Shown in pieces: positions 47,232 through 58,443 of a stretch of 64,000 nucleotides of DNA (its first letter is position 1; each line of letters opens with the position of its first letter). The notes beneath the pieces are model-generated. The model did no database searches, was not told the origin of the DNA, and saw only the letters and a list, made by a program, of their open reading frames with translations. This stretch comes from Saccharomyces mikatae IFO 1815 (taxonomy: Eukaryota > Ascomycota > Saccharomycetes > Saccharomycetales > Saccharomycetaceae), in assembly GCF_947241705.1 (NCBI RefSeq), contig NC_079262.1, forward strand, positions 434,001-498,000. Reading direction: 5' to 3'. The position numbers were made by a program, and so were the translations under genes.

Positions 47232-50200
47232 ATGAGCTCCATTCACGAGGTTGTGGCTCTTATTGAAGAACTGTACTCTCCTCATCCAAAACACGACGTT
47301 AATCAGATTCAACAGAGTTTACAGTCAATCCAGAGATCAGAGCAAGGCTTCCACCTTGCTAATGAGCTGCTATCTGATGATAAGTACTCTGCCAACGTCA
47401 AGTACTTCGGTGCGCTGACTTTAACTGTGCAACTAAACACACGGGGTGAAAACGATTATGAAACTTTATGGAATGTCTTCAAATCAAATTTATTGTACTT
47501 AACAAAATTCAGTACATTATATGTTTCAGACTCTAATATGTACGGGCAGTCTCTAATTATAATTAAAAAGTTGATGTCAAACTTGTCATTGATCTTCACT
47601 AAGGTCAACGATCCGCAGCTTAATAGTACTGGTAATGAGAATATGATTAAGCAATGGAACAATCCAATAAATACATTAATTCAACTCATGTCGCTTCAAG
47701 ATCAAAATATTCATGCAGACCAGCTATTGCTTGATTCGATCAACTGTACCTTGACATATGAGCAACTGTCTCAATTCGCTGGCCTTTCTCAGAAACACAA
47801 TGAACTAGTATTGACGTTTACGGAAATTATTGTGGAAGATTTGACGAAGTTTCAAACAAAAAGGCATTCAATGTCTCAAATCCACGAATTAGTACATGAG
47901 CACCTATATATATCGACTATGGCTTTGATCAACTTAAATTTGACTGCGCAAAGTCTTTTCAATCCTACGGTATTTGATTGTATTACTGCTTGGATTAATT
48001 ATATTTCATTAACCAGAAGTGTATCTCCAAGTGGTAGAATGGATCTATCGGAAATCTTTCAGAACCTGATTGATTTGATGTATCAATCTACTGAGGGTTC
48101 AGATGGTTATGAGAATGCCGAAAAGATTTTAACAATATTTGGTAATGTCTTTGCCAATGATCCATTGTTAATGAGTTATGACTTGAGACAACAAATTGAG
48201 TGCATTTTTTTAGGTGTAGTAAGACCTGATTTTGGTATAACCGACACATCAAATGGAAACTCTTGGATGCTACAATATATGAATTATTTAGTTACCAATG
48301 ATTTTTTTTCTGAATTGAAGGAATTGACCATTTGTATCGTGGACTTCTTGCAAATTAACACTTTAAGCGTTTGTAACAAACTATTCACTAACATTCAAGC
48401 AACAGATAATGCTCAGGTTCAAGATAAATTCATTCAAGACTACATTAAAGTACTTTTGCAACTAACCAACTTTCCTTTGACGCCTGTCTTACAAGAATTC
48501 TTTTCCGTAAAAATGGTCGATTTTTGGTTGGATTTATCAGACGCCTATTCTAATTTAGCTAGCGAAACTTTAAGGCCAAATTCTATTGAATTGTCTACAC
48601 AAATTTTTCAGCAATTAATCAATATTTACTTACCTAAAATATCTTTGAGCGTTAAACAAAAAATAATTGAAGAAGATGGTGAGAGTACTTCTATGAACGA
48701 ATTTGATGATTTTAGAAACGCCGTTAGTGATCTTGCTCAATCTCTTTGGTCTATTTTGGGGAACGATAATTTAACGAATGTTCTTATTAATGGTATGGGC
48801 CAAATGCCCGCTGCTGGTGATGACACTCTTCTCATCAAGGATTCTGATGTTTTGTTCCGGATTGAAACCATGTGCTTTGTATTGAATACTATATTAATGG
48901 ATATGACACTATCGGAGAGCCCATGGATAAAAAATATTGTTGGTTCCAATAAATTTTTCAATCAAAACGTCATATCCGTCTTTCAAACTGGTTTTCAAAC
49001 TAATGCCGGTACAAAAGTAGGTCAAATTTTGAAGCTTGACATTGTAAGAACAAGCACTACGTTAATTGGTACTTTAGCTGGATATTTTAAACAGGAACCA
49101 TTTCAATTAAACCCATATGTAGAAACTTTATTTCAAGTTTTGCATACTTGCACTAATTTTACCAGTAAAAACGAGCAAGAAAAGATTTCAAACGACAAAC
49201 TTGAAGTTATGGCGATCAAGACAGTCTCAACACTATGTGAAACATGCCGTGAGGAGTTGACTCCATATTTGGTGCATTTCATAAGCTTCTTAAACGCTGT
49301 CATTAGGCCAGATTCTAATGTTTCTCATTTTACTAGAACCAAGTTAGTCAGATCGATAGGGTATGTCGTTCAATGTCAAGTTGCTAATGGTCCAGAAGAG
49401 CAGGCCAAGTATATTCTACAATTGATAGATTTACTAAATGGATCAATAGAGCAGTGTTTGGCTTCATCAGTACAGTTACAGGAGCAACAAGATTACATCA
49501 ATTGTCTATTATGTTGCACATCTGAGTTGGCAACCAGTTTGATACAACCTACAGAAATTATTGAAAACGATGCGCTATTACAAAGACTACCTGACTTTCA
49601 AAATTTCTGGTCCGCCGATCCGTTTCAAATTCGATCGAAAATTTTATCCACCATTGATAAGGTGTTGGATAATCCAATATACGGTAAAAATTCTGCGTTT
49701 GTGGAGATCGGTTGTTTGATTGTTGGCAAAGGATTAAATTTGCCTGACGAGGAACCTTTTTTCCTCAAATACAATATGTCTGATGTTATGAAATTTGTTT
49801 TGAGGCACGTCCCCAACTGTGAATTTTCTACCTCGTTGCCTTATTTCGTTTATCTATTAGAAAAGCTTATTTCAGAATTTAAGACTGAATTATCATCTCA
49901 GGAATTTGATTTCATGTTCGAAAAGATCCTTCTCGCCTATTATGATCCGTATATTATTAATGATCCAGACCTTTTACAAATGACAATAGGTTTTGTTAAT
50001 ACCGTTTTGGATGTGAAGCCTGGTTTGGCTATTGGTAGTAAACATTGGACTTCATTTCTGTTACCTCATCTTCTGAAGCTACTACCATCAAAAGAAAAAT
50101 TTACCATTGTTGCAGTGGCAAAATTTTGGACCAAGCTGATTAATAACAAGAAATACAATCAAGAGGAACTTACGATTGTCAGGCAGCAAATTTCCTCTAT

Positions 50201-50477
50201 AGGACAAGAGCTTGTATACCAAATTATGTATGGTTTATTCCACACGCAAAGGTCGGATTTGAATAGTTACACGGATTTGCTAAGAGCTTTGGTAGCCAAA
50301 TTCCCGATTGAAGCCAGGGAGTGGCTAGTTGCCGTTTTGCCCCAAATATGTAGCAACCCTGCTGGCCATGAAAAATTCATTAATAAATTACTTATAACGA
50401 GGGGAAGCAGAGCAGCTGGAAATGTTATTTTGCAATGGTGGCTGGATTGTACTACACTTCCAAACTATCAATCATGA
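47232..50477 (+). CDS. KAP122: Importin-beta family karyopherin Kap122 (Pdr6)
   Basis: 1081 residues, the same as S. cerevisiae. A helical solenoid of HEAT-like repeats across the whole length, typical of beta-karyopherins. The N-terminal part (about 1-120, [19 protein letters not shown] then [15 protein letters not shown]) corresponds to the Ran-binding importin-beta N-terminal domain. No membrane segments. Role: nuclear import of cargoes such as the TFIIA subunits Toa1-Toa2, and also implicated in export. The gene has no intron and ordinary codon use. Confidence 0.96.
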   Translation: MSSIHEVVALIEELYSPHPKHDVNQIQQSLQSIQRSEQGFHLANELLSDDKYSANVKYFGALTLTVQLNTRGENDYETLWNVFKSNLLYLTKFSTLYVSDSNMYGQSLIIIKKLMSNLSLIFTKVNDPQLNSTGNENMIKQWNNPINTLIQLMSLQDQNIHADQLLLDSINCTLTYEQLSQFAGLSQKHNELVLTFTEIIVEDLTKFQTKRHSMSQIHELVHEHLYISTMALINLNLTAQSLFNPTVFDCITAWINYISLTRSVSPSGRMDLSEIFQNLIDLMYQSTEGSDGYENAEKILTIFGNVFANDPLLMSYDLRQQIECIFLGVVRPDFGITDTSNGNSWMLQYMNYLVTNDFFSELKELTICIVDFLQINTLSVCNKLFTNIQATDNAQVQDKFIQDYIKVLLQLTNFPLTPVLQEFFSVKMVDFWLDLSDAYSNLASETLRPNSIELSTQIFQQLINIYLPKISLSVKQKIIEEDGESTSMNEFDDFRNAVSDLAQSLWSILGNDNLTNVLINGMGQMPAAGDDTLLIKDSDVLFRIETMCFVLNTILMDMTLSESPWIKNIVGSNKFFNQNVISVFQTGFQTNAGTKVGQILKLDIVRTSTTLIGTLAGYFKQEPFQLNPYVETLFQVLHTCTNFTSKNEQEKISNDKLEVMAIKTVSTLCETCREELTPYLVHFISFLNAVIRPDSNVSHFTRTKLVRSIGYVVQCQVANGPEEQAKYILQLIDLLNGSIEQCLASSVQLQEQQDYINCLLCCTSELATSLIQPTEIIENDALLQRLPDFQNFWSADPFQIRSKILSTIDKVLDNPIYGKNSAFVEIGCLIVGKGLNLPDEEPFFLKYNMSDVMKFVLRHVPNCEFSTSLPYFVYLLEKLISEFKTELSSQEFDFMFEKILLAYYDPYIINDPDLLQMTIGFVNTVLDVKPGLAIGSKHWTSFLLPHLLKLLPSKEKFTIVAVAKFWTKLINNKKYNQEELTIVRQQISSIGQELVYQIMYGLFHTQRSDLNSYTDLLRALVAKFPIEAREWLVAVLPQICSNPAGHEKFINKLLITRGSRAAGNVILQWWLDCTTLPNYQS

Positions 50478-50617
50478 TTTGTAAAAGTGTTGTTCTCAGA
50501 GAGTAAATACTGTTTCTGTTACATCATATTTAGTAGTTATCTTACTTTCCTTGTTCTCTTGATAGACAAATGCTTCTTTTTTGTCAATAAGTAGCTATCT
50601 ACATATAAGTGTAGAAA

Positions 50618-50989
50618 CTAATTATTAGAAATACTATATTCATTATCAGTGTTTAGTGACAGATACTCCAAAATTTCTACCTCCAATTGGAACTGATCTT
50701 GATTCCAGTACATATCCTGGTTTCTAGAAGAGAAGAATAAATCCACAGGCAGCGCTCTATTCTGCGCAAAGTTTTCAGAACGTAAAAAGTTCACATCTGG
50801 AAGTGATTCTTTTTTGTTCTTCCATTTTCTAAAATGATGGATCCTTTCCCTTGAAATTGGTATTGGTGATGTTTTTGCCTTTTGTGAAAACTTTTTCAAC
50901 GAGCTTTTTAAATTATTTGTTGTCTCAGGCAGGCTCAAAGGTCTGGTCTCAGTATTTGAATAATATAATGGTCGTGTCACGTTCTTCAT
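50618..50989 (-). CDS. YGL015C: Small protein of unknown function (YGL015C)
   Basis: A 123-residue frame on the minus strand between KAP122 and PUF4, matching S. cerevisiae YGL015C in place and orientation. The sequence is hydrophilic: a basic middle (SSLKKFSQKAKTSPIP, RERIHHFRKWKNKKESLPD), then RALPVDLFFSSRNQDMYW and an acidic end. No membrane segment, signal or known motif. Preservation of the frame in this sister species argues for a real gene, though it may be genus-restricted. Function unknown. Confidence 0.72.
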   Translation of the reverse strand: MKNVTRPLYYSNTETRPLSLPETTNNLKSSLKKFSQKAKTSPIPISRERIHHFRKWKNKKESLPDVNFLRSENFAQNRALPVDLFFSSRNQDMYWNQDQFQLEVEILEYLSLNTDNEYSISNN

Positions 50990-51683
50990 TAAGTGACTTG
51001 GTTTTTTTTATAGATTTATCTAGTCCAGTTCTATTGCTTCAATAATCATCTACATACGGAAAGGCATGCTTGATCCCAAACAGTTTGTTCCCCATCTATC
51101 TCTTTTTGTGACTGTAAATTCTAATTTGTGACGTTTGTTCTTATTATCCATAATTTTGTCACTCACAACGGTTGTTTTTTCGATTTTTTTTTTTGGGAGC
51201 CCTTCAGAGGATAAAAAAGTAAAGATCAACATAGTGTAGTACAGTCATACTCACCTTGAGAACATCTTCTTAGCAAGCCTTCTGACTCAAAGAGAATATC
51301 GGTTGGTTTTTCTCTCCAAAGGTGAACAGCAAGCAGCATCTCACGTCTTTTTTTTGAATTTTTTTTTTGTTAAGGCAGAAAAGAACTTTGTTCCGTATAT
51401 TATATTGTACATTATTTTTATTGTATTTTAGTTTTTAACGTTGGAATTTGAGTCATCATTAAAATTATTCGTTTTTGTACACTATCCTCCAGACGATTTT
51501 TTTAGTATAGTTGAAATTCCTTTTGATATTGTTTACTAGCTTTATTTCTGTTTTATTTTCGTTTATTCTTTTGGTTCTTTTAATAGTTTCTACTCACTGC
51601 CCGTGTTTACTGTTTCTTTGTCTTTGATATCTTTTGAGAGAAAGAGAACCAAGCACTGTAACAGTTTTAAGTAGATCTACGTT
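50990..51683. other. Divergent spacer YGL015C and PUF4, long PUF4 leader
   Basis: About 690 bases. The PUF4-proximal 400 are unusually T-rich on the coding strand (runs TTTTTTTT at about 51186-51192 and 51349-51368), suggesting a nucleosome-poor promoter and a long pyrimidine-rich 5' leader. No gene, tRNA or repeat recognised. Confidence 0.5.
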
Positions 51684-54368
51684 ATGTCCACAAAAGATTT
51701 GAATGAAGAAAGTGATGACGTACCATCAGTAGACCCTGTCGTTTCAGAAACAGTCAGTTCTGCTTTAGAACAATTGCAACTGGATGATCCAGAAGAAAAT
51801 GCTACCCCCAACACATTTCCGAATGAGGTCTCACAAAATCCTCAATTTTCTAACGGTTTACCATCTCAAATGTTGCCACATCCGCAAATGATGGGTGGAA
51901 TGGGCTTTATGCCTTATTCTCAAATGATTCAGGTCCCTCATAACCCTGGTCCATTTTTTCCGCCTCCTGATTTCAATGATCCATCAGCTCCATTGAGTAA
52001 CTCGCCTTTGAACGCAGGTGGTCCTCCAGTGTTGTTTAAAAATGACTCTCTTCCTTTTCAAATGATCTCTTCCGGTGCCGCGGCAGCAGAACCAAGTGGA
52101 CAGAACTTGAATCCATTGATTAATGACAGTTCAATGAAGGTATTACCTATCTCCTCAGCTGATCCGTTATGGATTCCTTCAAATGTTCCAGGATCTGCAT
52201 CTGTCGCCATTGAAGAAACCACCACTACTCTACAGGAAAGCTTGCCACCCAGGGGTACGCAATCCAATAATAAGTCTAGTTCGTTTAGAAGGCAAACTTT
52301 TCATGCTTTATCACCTACTGACCTTATTAATGCAGCCAATAATGTAACCTTGTCAAAGAATTTCCAATCTGATATGCAAAATTTTTCTAAGGCTAACAAA
52401 CCATCTGTAGGAGCTAATAATACTGCAAAGTCTAGAACTCAATCCATATCTTTCGACAATACGCCCTCCTCGACTTCATTCATCCCCTCGACCAATAGCG
52501 TCTCTGATAAATTATCTGATTTCAAAATTGAAGAAACCTCAAAGGAGGACCTAATCGGTAAAACCACTTCCGTTAAAAACGAAAGTAGTCCTACGACATA
52601 TGCAGCAGCTTATCCATATGGAGGACCTTTGCTTCAACCAAATCCTATTATGCCAGGCCACCCACATAATATATCCTCACCTATTTATGGAATAAGATCA
52701 CCCTTCCCTAATTATGAAATAGGCGCGCAACTCCAACCATTTTCCCCAATTTTAAATCATGCAAGTCATTCACTAAATGGAAACTCTCCAATTCCTTTAA
52801 CTCACTCTCCAATTCATCTTGGTCCAGGTTTAAATCCTAATCCACACTCAGTGGGCTTTACAGATATTAAAGATGATAGCGGCAAGCCCACTACCGATAA
52901 CGACAAGATCGGTTCAAATGTGAGAATGGATTCGATAAACCCTAATATGGGTCCATCAATACAGCCGTTCCACATATTACCTCCTCAACAGAACACACCA
53001 CCTCCCCCCCCTTGGTTATATGGCACTCCACCTCCTTTTAACACAATGATTCCACCTCATTTATTGACTCAGAATCATCTATCATTAATGAATAATGCCG
53101 GTAATAAGCACCATAGCCGTAATAATATGCCAAATCACAATAACAACGATAATGGTGGTAATTTTAATTACTACAATAAAGATACAAATCGTTCTAACGT
53201 TGGTAAGATGAAAAACATGAAAAGCGGTTATACCGGCTATTATGGTAACAATAATAACAACAGTAACAACAATAATAGTAATAACAATAAAAATAATAGT
53301 ATTAATAATAGTGGTGCCAACAGTAACAATATGGAAAAGCAGCGCAAAATTGACGACTCTTCCAGATTTGCGGACGCTGCCTTAGACCAATATATTGGGA
53401 ATATTCATTCGTTGTGTAAAGACCAACACGGTTGCCGTTTCTTGCAAAAGCAATTGGATATTCTTGGTGGTAAAGCAGCAGATGCTATTTTTGAAGAAAC
53501 CAAGGATTTTACTGTTGAACTAATGACTGATTCATTTGGTAATTATTTGATCCAAAGGTTATTGGAAGAAGTTACTACAGAACAAAGAATTGTACTTACA
53601 AAAATATCTTCTCCCCATTTTGTCGAAATATCTTTGAATCCTCATGGCACTAGAGCACTACAAAAATTGATTGAATGTATTAAAACAGATGAAGAAGCGC
53701 AGATTATTGTTGAGTCCCTACGCCCTTATACTGTTCAATTAAGTAAAGATTTAAATGGTAACCATGTTATTCAAAAATGTTTGCAAAAATTAAAACCTCA
53801 GAACTTCCAGTTTATCTTTGATGCTATTTCTGATAGCTGTATTGATATTGCTACACATAGACATGGGTGTTGTGTCTTGCAACGTTGCTTGGATCATGGG
53901 ACCAGAGAGCAATGCGATATTTTGTGTGATAAATTGCTAGCCCTTGTTGATAAGTTAACTTTAGATCCGTTTGGTAATTATGTGGTTCAATATATAATTA
54001 CTAAAGAGTCTGAGAAAAACAAATACGATTACACTCATAAAATCGTTCACCTTTTGAAGCCGAAAGCTATTGAACTCTCCATCCATAAATTTGGATCGAA
54101 TGTGATAGAAAAAATTTTGAAGACCCCTATTGTTTCAGAACCAATGATTCTGGAAATCTTAAATAATGGTGGTGAGGCAGGTATTCAATCATTATTGAAT
54201 GACAGTTATGGTAATTACGTTTTACAAACAGCATTAGACATATCCCACAAGCAAAATGACTATCTCTATAAAAGATTATCGGAGATTGTGGCGCCTTTAT
54301 TAGTAGGACCCATAAGAAATACACCGCATGGTAAAAGAATCATCGGAATGCTACATTTGGATTCATAA
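51684..54368 (+). CDS. PUF4: Pumilio-family RNA-binding protein Puf4
   Basis: 894 residues. A long low-complexity N-terminus (Pro/Asn/Ser-rich with PPPPPWLYGTPPP and a poly-Asn stretch coded at about 53230-53320) is followed by eight PUF repeats (about 565-890). Their recognition helices I can read in order: HGCRFLQ, FGNYLIQ, HGTRALQ, NGNHVIQ, HGCCVLQ, FGNYVVQ, FGSNVIE, YGNYVLQ. Role: binds 3' UTR elements of the UGUAnAnUA type, especially in rRNA-processing and nucleolar mRNAs, and promotes their decay. Slightly longer than S. cerevisiae through repeat length. Confidence 0.97.
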   Translation: MSTKDLNEESDDVPSVDPVVSETVSSALEQLQLDDPEENATPNTFPNEVSQNPQFSNGLPSQMLPHPQMMGGMGFMPYSQMIQVPHNPGPFFPPPDFNDPSAPLSNSPLNAGGPPVLFKNDSLPFQMISSGAAAAEPSGQNLNPLINDSSMKVLPISSADPLWIPSNVPGSASVAIEETTTTLQESLPPRGTQSNNKSSSFRRQTFHALSPTDLINAANNVTLSKNFQSDMQNFSKANKPSVGANNTAKSRTQSISFDNTPSSTSFIPSTNSVSDKLSDFKIEETSKEDLIGKTTSVKNESSPTTYAAAYPYGGPLLQPNPIMPGHPHNISSPIYGIRSPFPNYEIGAQLQPFSPILNHASHSLNGNSPIPLTHSPIHLGPGLNPNPHSVGFTDIKDDSGKPTTDNDKIGSNVRMDSINPNMGPSIQPFHILPPQQNTPPPPPWLYGTPPPFNTMIPPHLLTQNHLSLMNNAGNKHHSRNNMPNHNNNDNGGNFNYYNKDTNRSNVGKMKNMKSGYTGYYGNNNNNSNNNNSNNNKNNSINNSGANSNNMEKQRKIDDSSRFADAALDQYIGNIHSLCKDQHGCRFLQKQLDILGGKAADAIFEETKDFTVELMTDSFGNYLIQRLLEEVTTEQRIVLTKISSPHFVEISLNPHGTRALQKLIECIKTDEEAQIIVESLRPYTVQLSKDLNGNHVIQKCLQKLKPQNFQFIFDAISDSCIDIATHRHGCCVLQRCLDHGTREQCDILCDKLLALVDKLTLDPFGNYVVQYIITKESEKNKYDYTHKIVHLLKPKAIELSIHKFGSNVIEKILKTPIVSEPMILEILNNGGEAGIQSLLNDSYGNYVLQTALDISHKQNDYLYKRLSEIVAPLLVGPIRNTPHGKRIIGMLHLDS

Positions 54369-54658
54369 TTGATTCATACATTTTCAGCTTGGCTTTTTTA
54401 TATGTTCGCCCCATATAATAAATATCTTTTTGTACAATATTAAAATACATTTTTTTTCGTTGAGCGTCACTTTACACACAAACTATTAGTAAGTTAGGTG
54501 TTACCTATCTTTATGCATAGTAGTAAAGAGTATAAAAAATAAACCAGGCAGTCGCCCTGAAAGAGAAAATAAAATTATTTATTAGAGGTGATATCAAAAC
54601 AAAAAAGAAAAAAAAAAAAAGAAGAATTTGAGACCTTCATCAGTATACATGTGTAGAA

Positions 54659-57600
54659 TTAATTGTCTGGATAAACGTCACTCCATAGGATACTGTACAG
54701 ATCTTCAAGATCACCGTTATTAACAAACTCATCTAGTGTTCCCAAATTGAAGCTTGTGGCAGAAAAATTATTACTGTTATTATTATTGTTATTATTATTA
54801 TTATTAATATTATTATTGTTGTTGTTGTCGTCGTTACCCATGTCGTCGTTATTCATAAATGGTACTTGTATCGGAGTTGGTATTTGCTGTTGACCAGTGA
54901 TTGATTGGGGTAATTTATTAGCTTGAATTTGTGTACTATTTTGAACGCCGGTTGACTGTGTGTAATCGGGATTGATCATATCTGACACGGACAATGACCT
55001 AAATGAAGGCAGTTGCGCAAATTCTGGTAATGATGGGTTTCTCATTGGTGAAGGTGCTGACCGACCATGATATCGCAATCGCGGCGATTCAATACCATTT
55101 AATAAACAAGTTGGAGGGCCAATCTTTGAACTTGAATTACCAACATTTATATTTTCCTGCGTTTTATGTCTTATTTGTTCCTTATCTTCATTGGACATTG
55201 ACGGTACCTGAAACTGTCTTCTCTTCAACATTTGTGAGACCGTCAAATGGAATCCAGACTTCTGAACAGGTTCTAATAAAAACCTATAGGCACAAGAATT
55301 TGTATCCAGAACAAGTTCAATTATTCCTTTCAAGTCTGGGGCGTTTTCTTCAACATATTTAGAGAGAACATCCAGATTAGTACTGGATGACTCTCCGTAC
55401 GCCAAAAGCATGATACGAGTCACAATCGTCAGGAAGGAGAAGGCCCTGGTATAGTCTTTGAAGCTTTGACTGTTGGAGACATGTTCATTGGTTTCGTTTT
55501 CTGAGAAAATTTTAATGTCTAAAAACCTTTTAAAGACTTTAATCATATCCAAAACATCATTGACGTTAATGAATTCTGCTACTGAGAATGCCTGTGTTAC
55601 TAAAATGATACAACTGATAGAATAATGGGTAAATGAACGGTACACAAAATAATCATTGTCAAAATCTAGTAAAATCGTGTTCATATCGGTCCATGATTTG
55701 TAAATTTTATAAAGGTATATTTGCAAGTTCTCAATTAATATCGAAGGCCTTCGGTGAACACATAATCTTGCCACAATATTATCGGATTCATTGACCATTC
55801 TGCAAAAATGGTGTTCGTAGAATAAAACAAATCTTGAAGCGATGATTTTGTCCTCTCTTGACACGTTGAGTTTAGAAGTATCTTTGGAAAATGCAATATC
55901 AAAGAGTTTTCCTGTTTGCTTTTTGATAGCGTCATATTTCATTTCTGTTTCATTAAAAATCTCAAGCACTTCAAAGAGTAGTTTTTCTCTAACTATAGAT
56001 GGTTTTGATGTATTTCTAATTGATGTGAATTTTTCATTGAATAAAACAGATGATGAGAAGTGGCTGACAATTTGTAAAACAGCTAATTCCCCATAGTCTT
56101 TTAAGCTGGATATGGACATGTTGTCAAAAGCCTCGTTTCTATGAACCAGGTGAACGTTCTCGATAAAATCTCTGTTATCCAAAAACCCAACATCTCGAAA
56201 ATCCTTAGGCAATAAACAATTAATTTTGGAGTCATCAATATTCGAAGGATAGCCCATTTTAGATGCCAAAGTTTTTTCGAAATAAAAAGCTTTCCACCAT
56301 AAATTTCTTCTCCTTTCAGCAAAAGTTTCATCAAGACCCACATAAAATTCCCACCTTGACAAACCAACTCTGGAAACAAAATGAACAGCTACATTCAAGA
56401 CTTTTTCAAACCCGTATACCTCCGATAGCCAAAATAGCAAATCCAAAAAGTATAGAAGTTGTTCTAAATGCGTTATGTCGCATGTGAAGTCCACATAATT
56501 GTATAATGTTGAATTATAGTAGCTGTAGCATAAGGCAATGAGCGCCTCCCCAGCCTGACAATAATGGATAAGCTCCTCCAAAACATCCTTTGAATGCGTG
56601 TTCTTAGGCACAGGGGGGTTGGACGTTATTTCCATCAAGAAGTTCTGATATGAATTCTTATGCTGGTGCAGCATTTTCAATAAAATGCCAAACATGCTGG
56701 TATCATTATTCATTTCACTTAGCAATTCAGCATTACTTATTCCGGTTATTCTCTTCACAAAGGGCTGAGGTAAATGATTTATCACCAATGCTACATGCGA
56801 CTTTGTGTGCGCTGTATTTGGGCTTCCTGCAGAGGATATGGAAGAAGGTGTTGAAGGTAAGAGATTCATTTTTTGTAGGTAATTTTCCAAGGGATTAGCG
56901 ATGGAGACACAACCTTGGTTTATATGATGAAAACAAACGTCGAAAAACCTTAACATGATATATATAGTTTCTTTAGCAGTTCTGGGGAAAATTTCGCATT
57001 TAGATTTGGATCTGTAATTTTGGAAACATTTACCAATACCTTGAAGCGACAAAAATTGAAAAGGAGAATATAAACCGAAGATTTCATCGATCAGAGGTTG
57101 GCTAGAAGTATCTTGGTCCTTTTTATTATTGGACCAAGCAGCATATCTTGTTAAATGTACCACGTCACAGTACTTATTTTTCATTAACTGAGTCTCTATT
57201 GATTTATTAGGGTAAAATTTGGTCGTCGCAAAATCTTTTACCCTTACTTTGGGTTCCCAGCGTTTAATCAGGTCGTTCATCTGAGACTCAACGCTCTCGA
57301 TTGCTGATGTTATGTGGGTACCTAAATGAGCCATCTCCTTTAAATTTTTCAAAGTATTTTGTAAAGACGTCAAAGTGGCCTGCGAGTCGCTATCATCTTC
57401 GTAAAACCCATTCCTATTCACATCGTCGTCATTCCTCCCATCACTACCGTTATTATCGGCACTATTACGGCCATCCAAGTTAAAGTTGTCGGAAAATTTC
57501 GCTGGTTGTTCCGTTGCGTATGGTCTGCTTGCATATGGTTGAGGCTTGGGAAGAGGAGTAGAACTAGAATCAGTCTCCTCCTTACCTTGCACGATTGTGC

Positions 57601-57868
57601 CTTCCAAATTAGCCTTTTGGAGATTTTTTATTCGATTACCACCTTGTCTAGTCGTGAATGTACATTCGCATGAGTATATTTCACAGCTTGCACAGGGAAA
57701 CTTTCCATTGCACTTTATCTTTCTTTTCCTGCAATTATCGCATGCTTTACTTACTTTCGACCTTGGTTTACGGACTTTACCGCTTAGACCAATAGTAAAA
57801 TTGTATGAATCTGCAGAAGATTCTGTGTCCGGGCCTGCTTCAATATGGACACCATTCTTGGAAGTCAT
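54659..57868 (-). CDS. PDR1: Zn2Cys6 transcription factor Pdr1, pleiotropic drug resistance
   Basis: 1069 residues. A basic stretch RKPRSKVSKA leads into the zinc cluster CDNCRKRKIKCNGKFPC and ASCEIYSCEC (about residues 43-69). Then come a linker, the fungal transcription-factor middle homology region with RRNLWWKAFYFEKTLASKMG (about 530-550), and an Asn-rich stretch (coded at about 54769-54834). The acidic activation domain LEDLYSILWSDVYPD ends the protein; in S. cerevisiae it binds the Med15 KIX domain. Role: activates ABC transporter genes such as PDR5 through TCCGCGGA elements on drug binding. Divergent from ERG4. Confidence 0.97.
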   Translation of the reverse strand: MTSKNGVHIEAGPDTESSADSYNFTIGLSGKVRKPRSKVSKACDNCRKRKIKCNGKFPCASCEIYSCECTFTTRQGGNRIKNLQKANLEGTIVQGKEETDSSSTPLPKPQPYASRPYATEQPAKFSDNFNLDGRNSADNNGSDGRNDDDVNRNGFYEDDSDSQATLTSLQNTLKNLKEMAHLGTHITSAIESVESQMNDLIKRWEPKVRVKDFATTKFYPNKSIETQLMKNKYCDVVHLTRYAAWSNNKKDQDTSSQPLIDEIFGLYSPFQFLSLQGIGKCFQNYRSKSKCEIFPRTAKETIYIMLRFFDVCFHHINQGCVSIANPLENYLQKMNLLPSTPSSISSAGSPNTAHTKSHVALVINHLPQPFVKRITGISNAELLSEMNNDTSMFGILLKMLHQHKNSYQNFLMEITSNPPVPKNTHSKDVLEELIHYCQAGEALIALCYSYYNSTLYNYVDFTCDITHLEQLLYFLDLLFWLSEVYGFEKVLNVAVHFVSRVGLSRWEFYVGLDETFAERRRNLWWKAFYFEKTLASKMGYPSNIDDSKINCLLPKDFRDVGFLDNRDFIENVHLVHRNEAFDNMSISSLKDYGELAVLQIVSHFSSSVLFNEKFTSIRNTSKPSIVREKLLFEVLEIFNETEMKYDAIKKQTGKLFDIAFSKDTSKLNVSREDKIIASRFVLFYEHHFCRMVNESDNIVARLCVHRRPSILIENLQIYLYKIYKSWTDMNTILLDFDNDYFVYRSFTHYSISCIILVTQAFSVAEFINVNDVLDMIKVFKRFLDIKIFSENETNEHVSNSQSFKDYTRAFSFLTIVTRIMLLAYGESSSTNLDVLSKYVEENAPDLKGIIELVLDTNSCAYRFLLEPVQKSGFHLTVSQMLKRRQFQVPSMSNEDKEQIRHKTQENINVGNSSSKIGPPTCLLNGIESPRLRYHGRSAPSPMRNPSLPEFAQLPSFRSLSVSDMINPDYTQSTGVQNSTQIQANKLPQSITGQQQIPTPIQVPFMNNDDMGNDDNNNNNNINNNNNNNNNNSNNFSATSFNLGTLDEFVNNGDLEDLYSILWSDVYPDN

Positions 57869-58443
57869 TTTCGTAGTTTCTCGTTTCTGATACTATTCTT
57901 TCTCTAATATGACTAATCTGAACAGTTAGCGAATACAGCCCCAAATTATTCTTTTTTTTGTTGAACCCTACTCCTGGTAACGTCTATAAAGCGGCTATCG
58001 TCCTGCTATCGTCCTGCTATCGTACCATTATCGATAATGAAAGAGTGGCTGATCATGTAATAAGCAAATAATGTAATTTCGAAGAGGTATAATTAGCGCC
58101 TCTTGTTGCCACTCATTAGGTGATAAGTAATAAATTAAACCCTATTTAGGTGTTATATAGATTCACAAATAAACCCTACTGGACCCTGTATAATCAAATT
58201 AGGGCTATATGATCTCGTTTAACTTTAAACGAGACACTTTTCTTTTTCGTTCCTTGGCTTTTTTCCCGCATTGCGTAATAACCGTTATAACATTATCGTT
58301 TGGCGTTACTATGGAAAAGTTCAAATATATATCCTCGAGAAAAAAAACAAAAACATACTTATCCCAATAAAGCAAGAATTTAGTTTTACTTATACTTGTA
58401 TATAGACATATATAGTTTAAACAGATTACATATTACTGTCGTA
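57869..58443. other. Divergent promoter region of PDR1 and ERG4
   Basis: 575 bases. Near PDR1 it holds an 11-bp tandem repeat CTATCGTCCTG (57995-58005, 58006-58016, partial to 58023) and a perfect palindrome CATTATCGATAATG (58026-58039). Nearer ERG4 it holds a palindromic TCGTTTAA site (58214-58233). No Pdr1 element (TCCGCGGA) is present, so no sign of autoregulation. No gene seen. Confidence 0.6.
58214..58233. promoter_or_regulatory. Palindromic TCGTTTAA site upstream of ERG4
   Basis: Two perfect 9-base arms, CTCGTTTAA (58214-58222) and TTAAACGAG (58225-58233), with a 2-base spacer, about 210 bases before the ERG4 start. TCGTTTAA resembles the Upc2/Ecm22 sites (TCGTATA; TCGTTYAG) that control sterol genes. 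The symmetry suggests a dimer-bound site. Confidence 0.55.
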
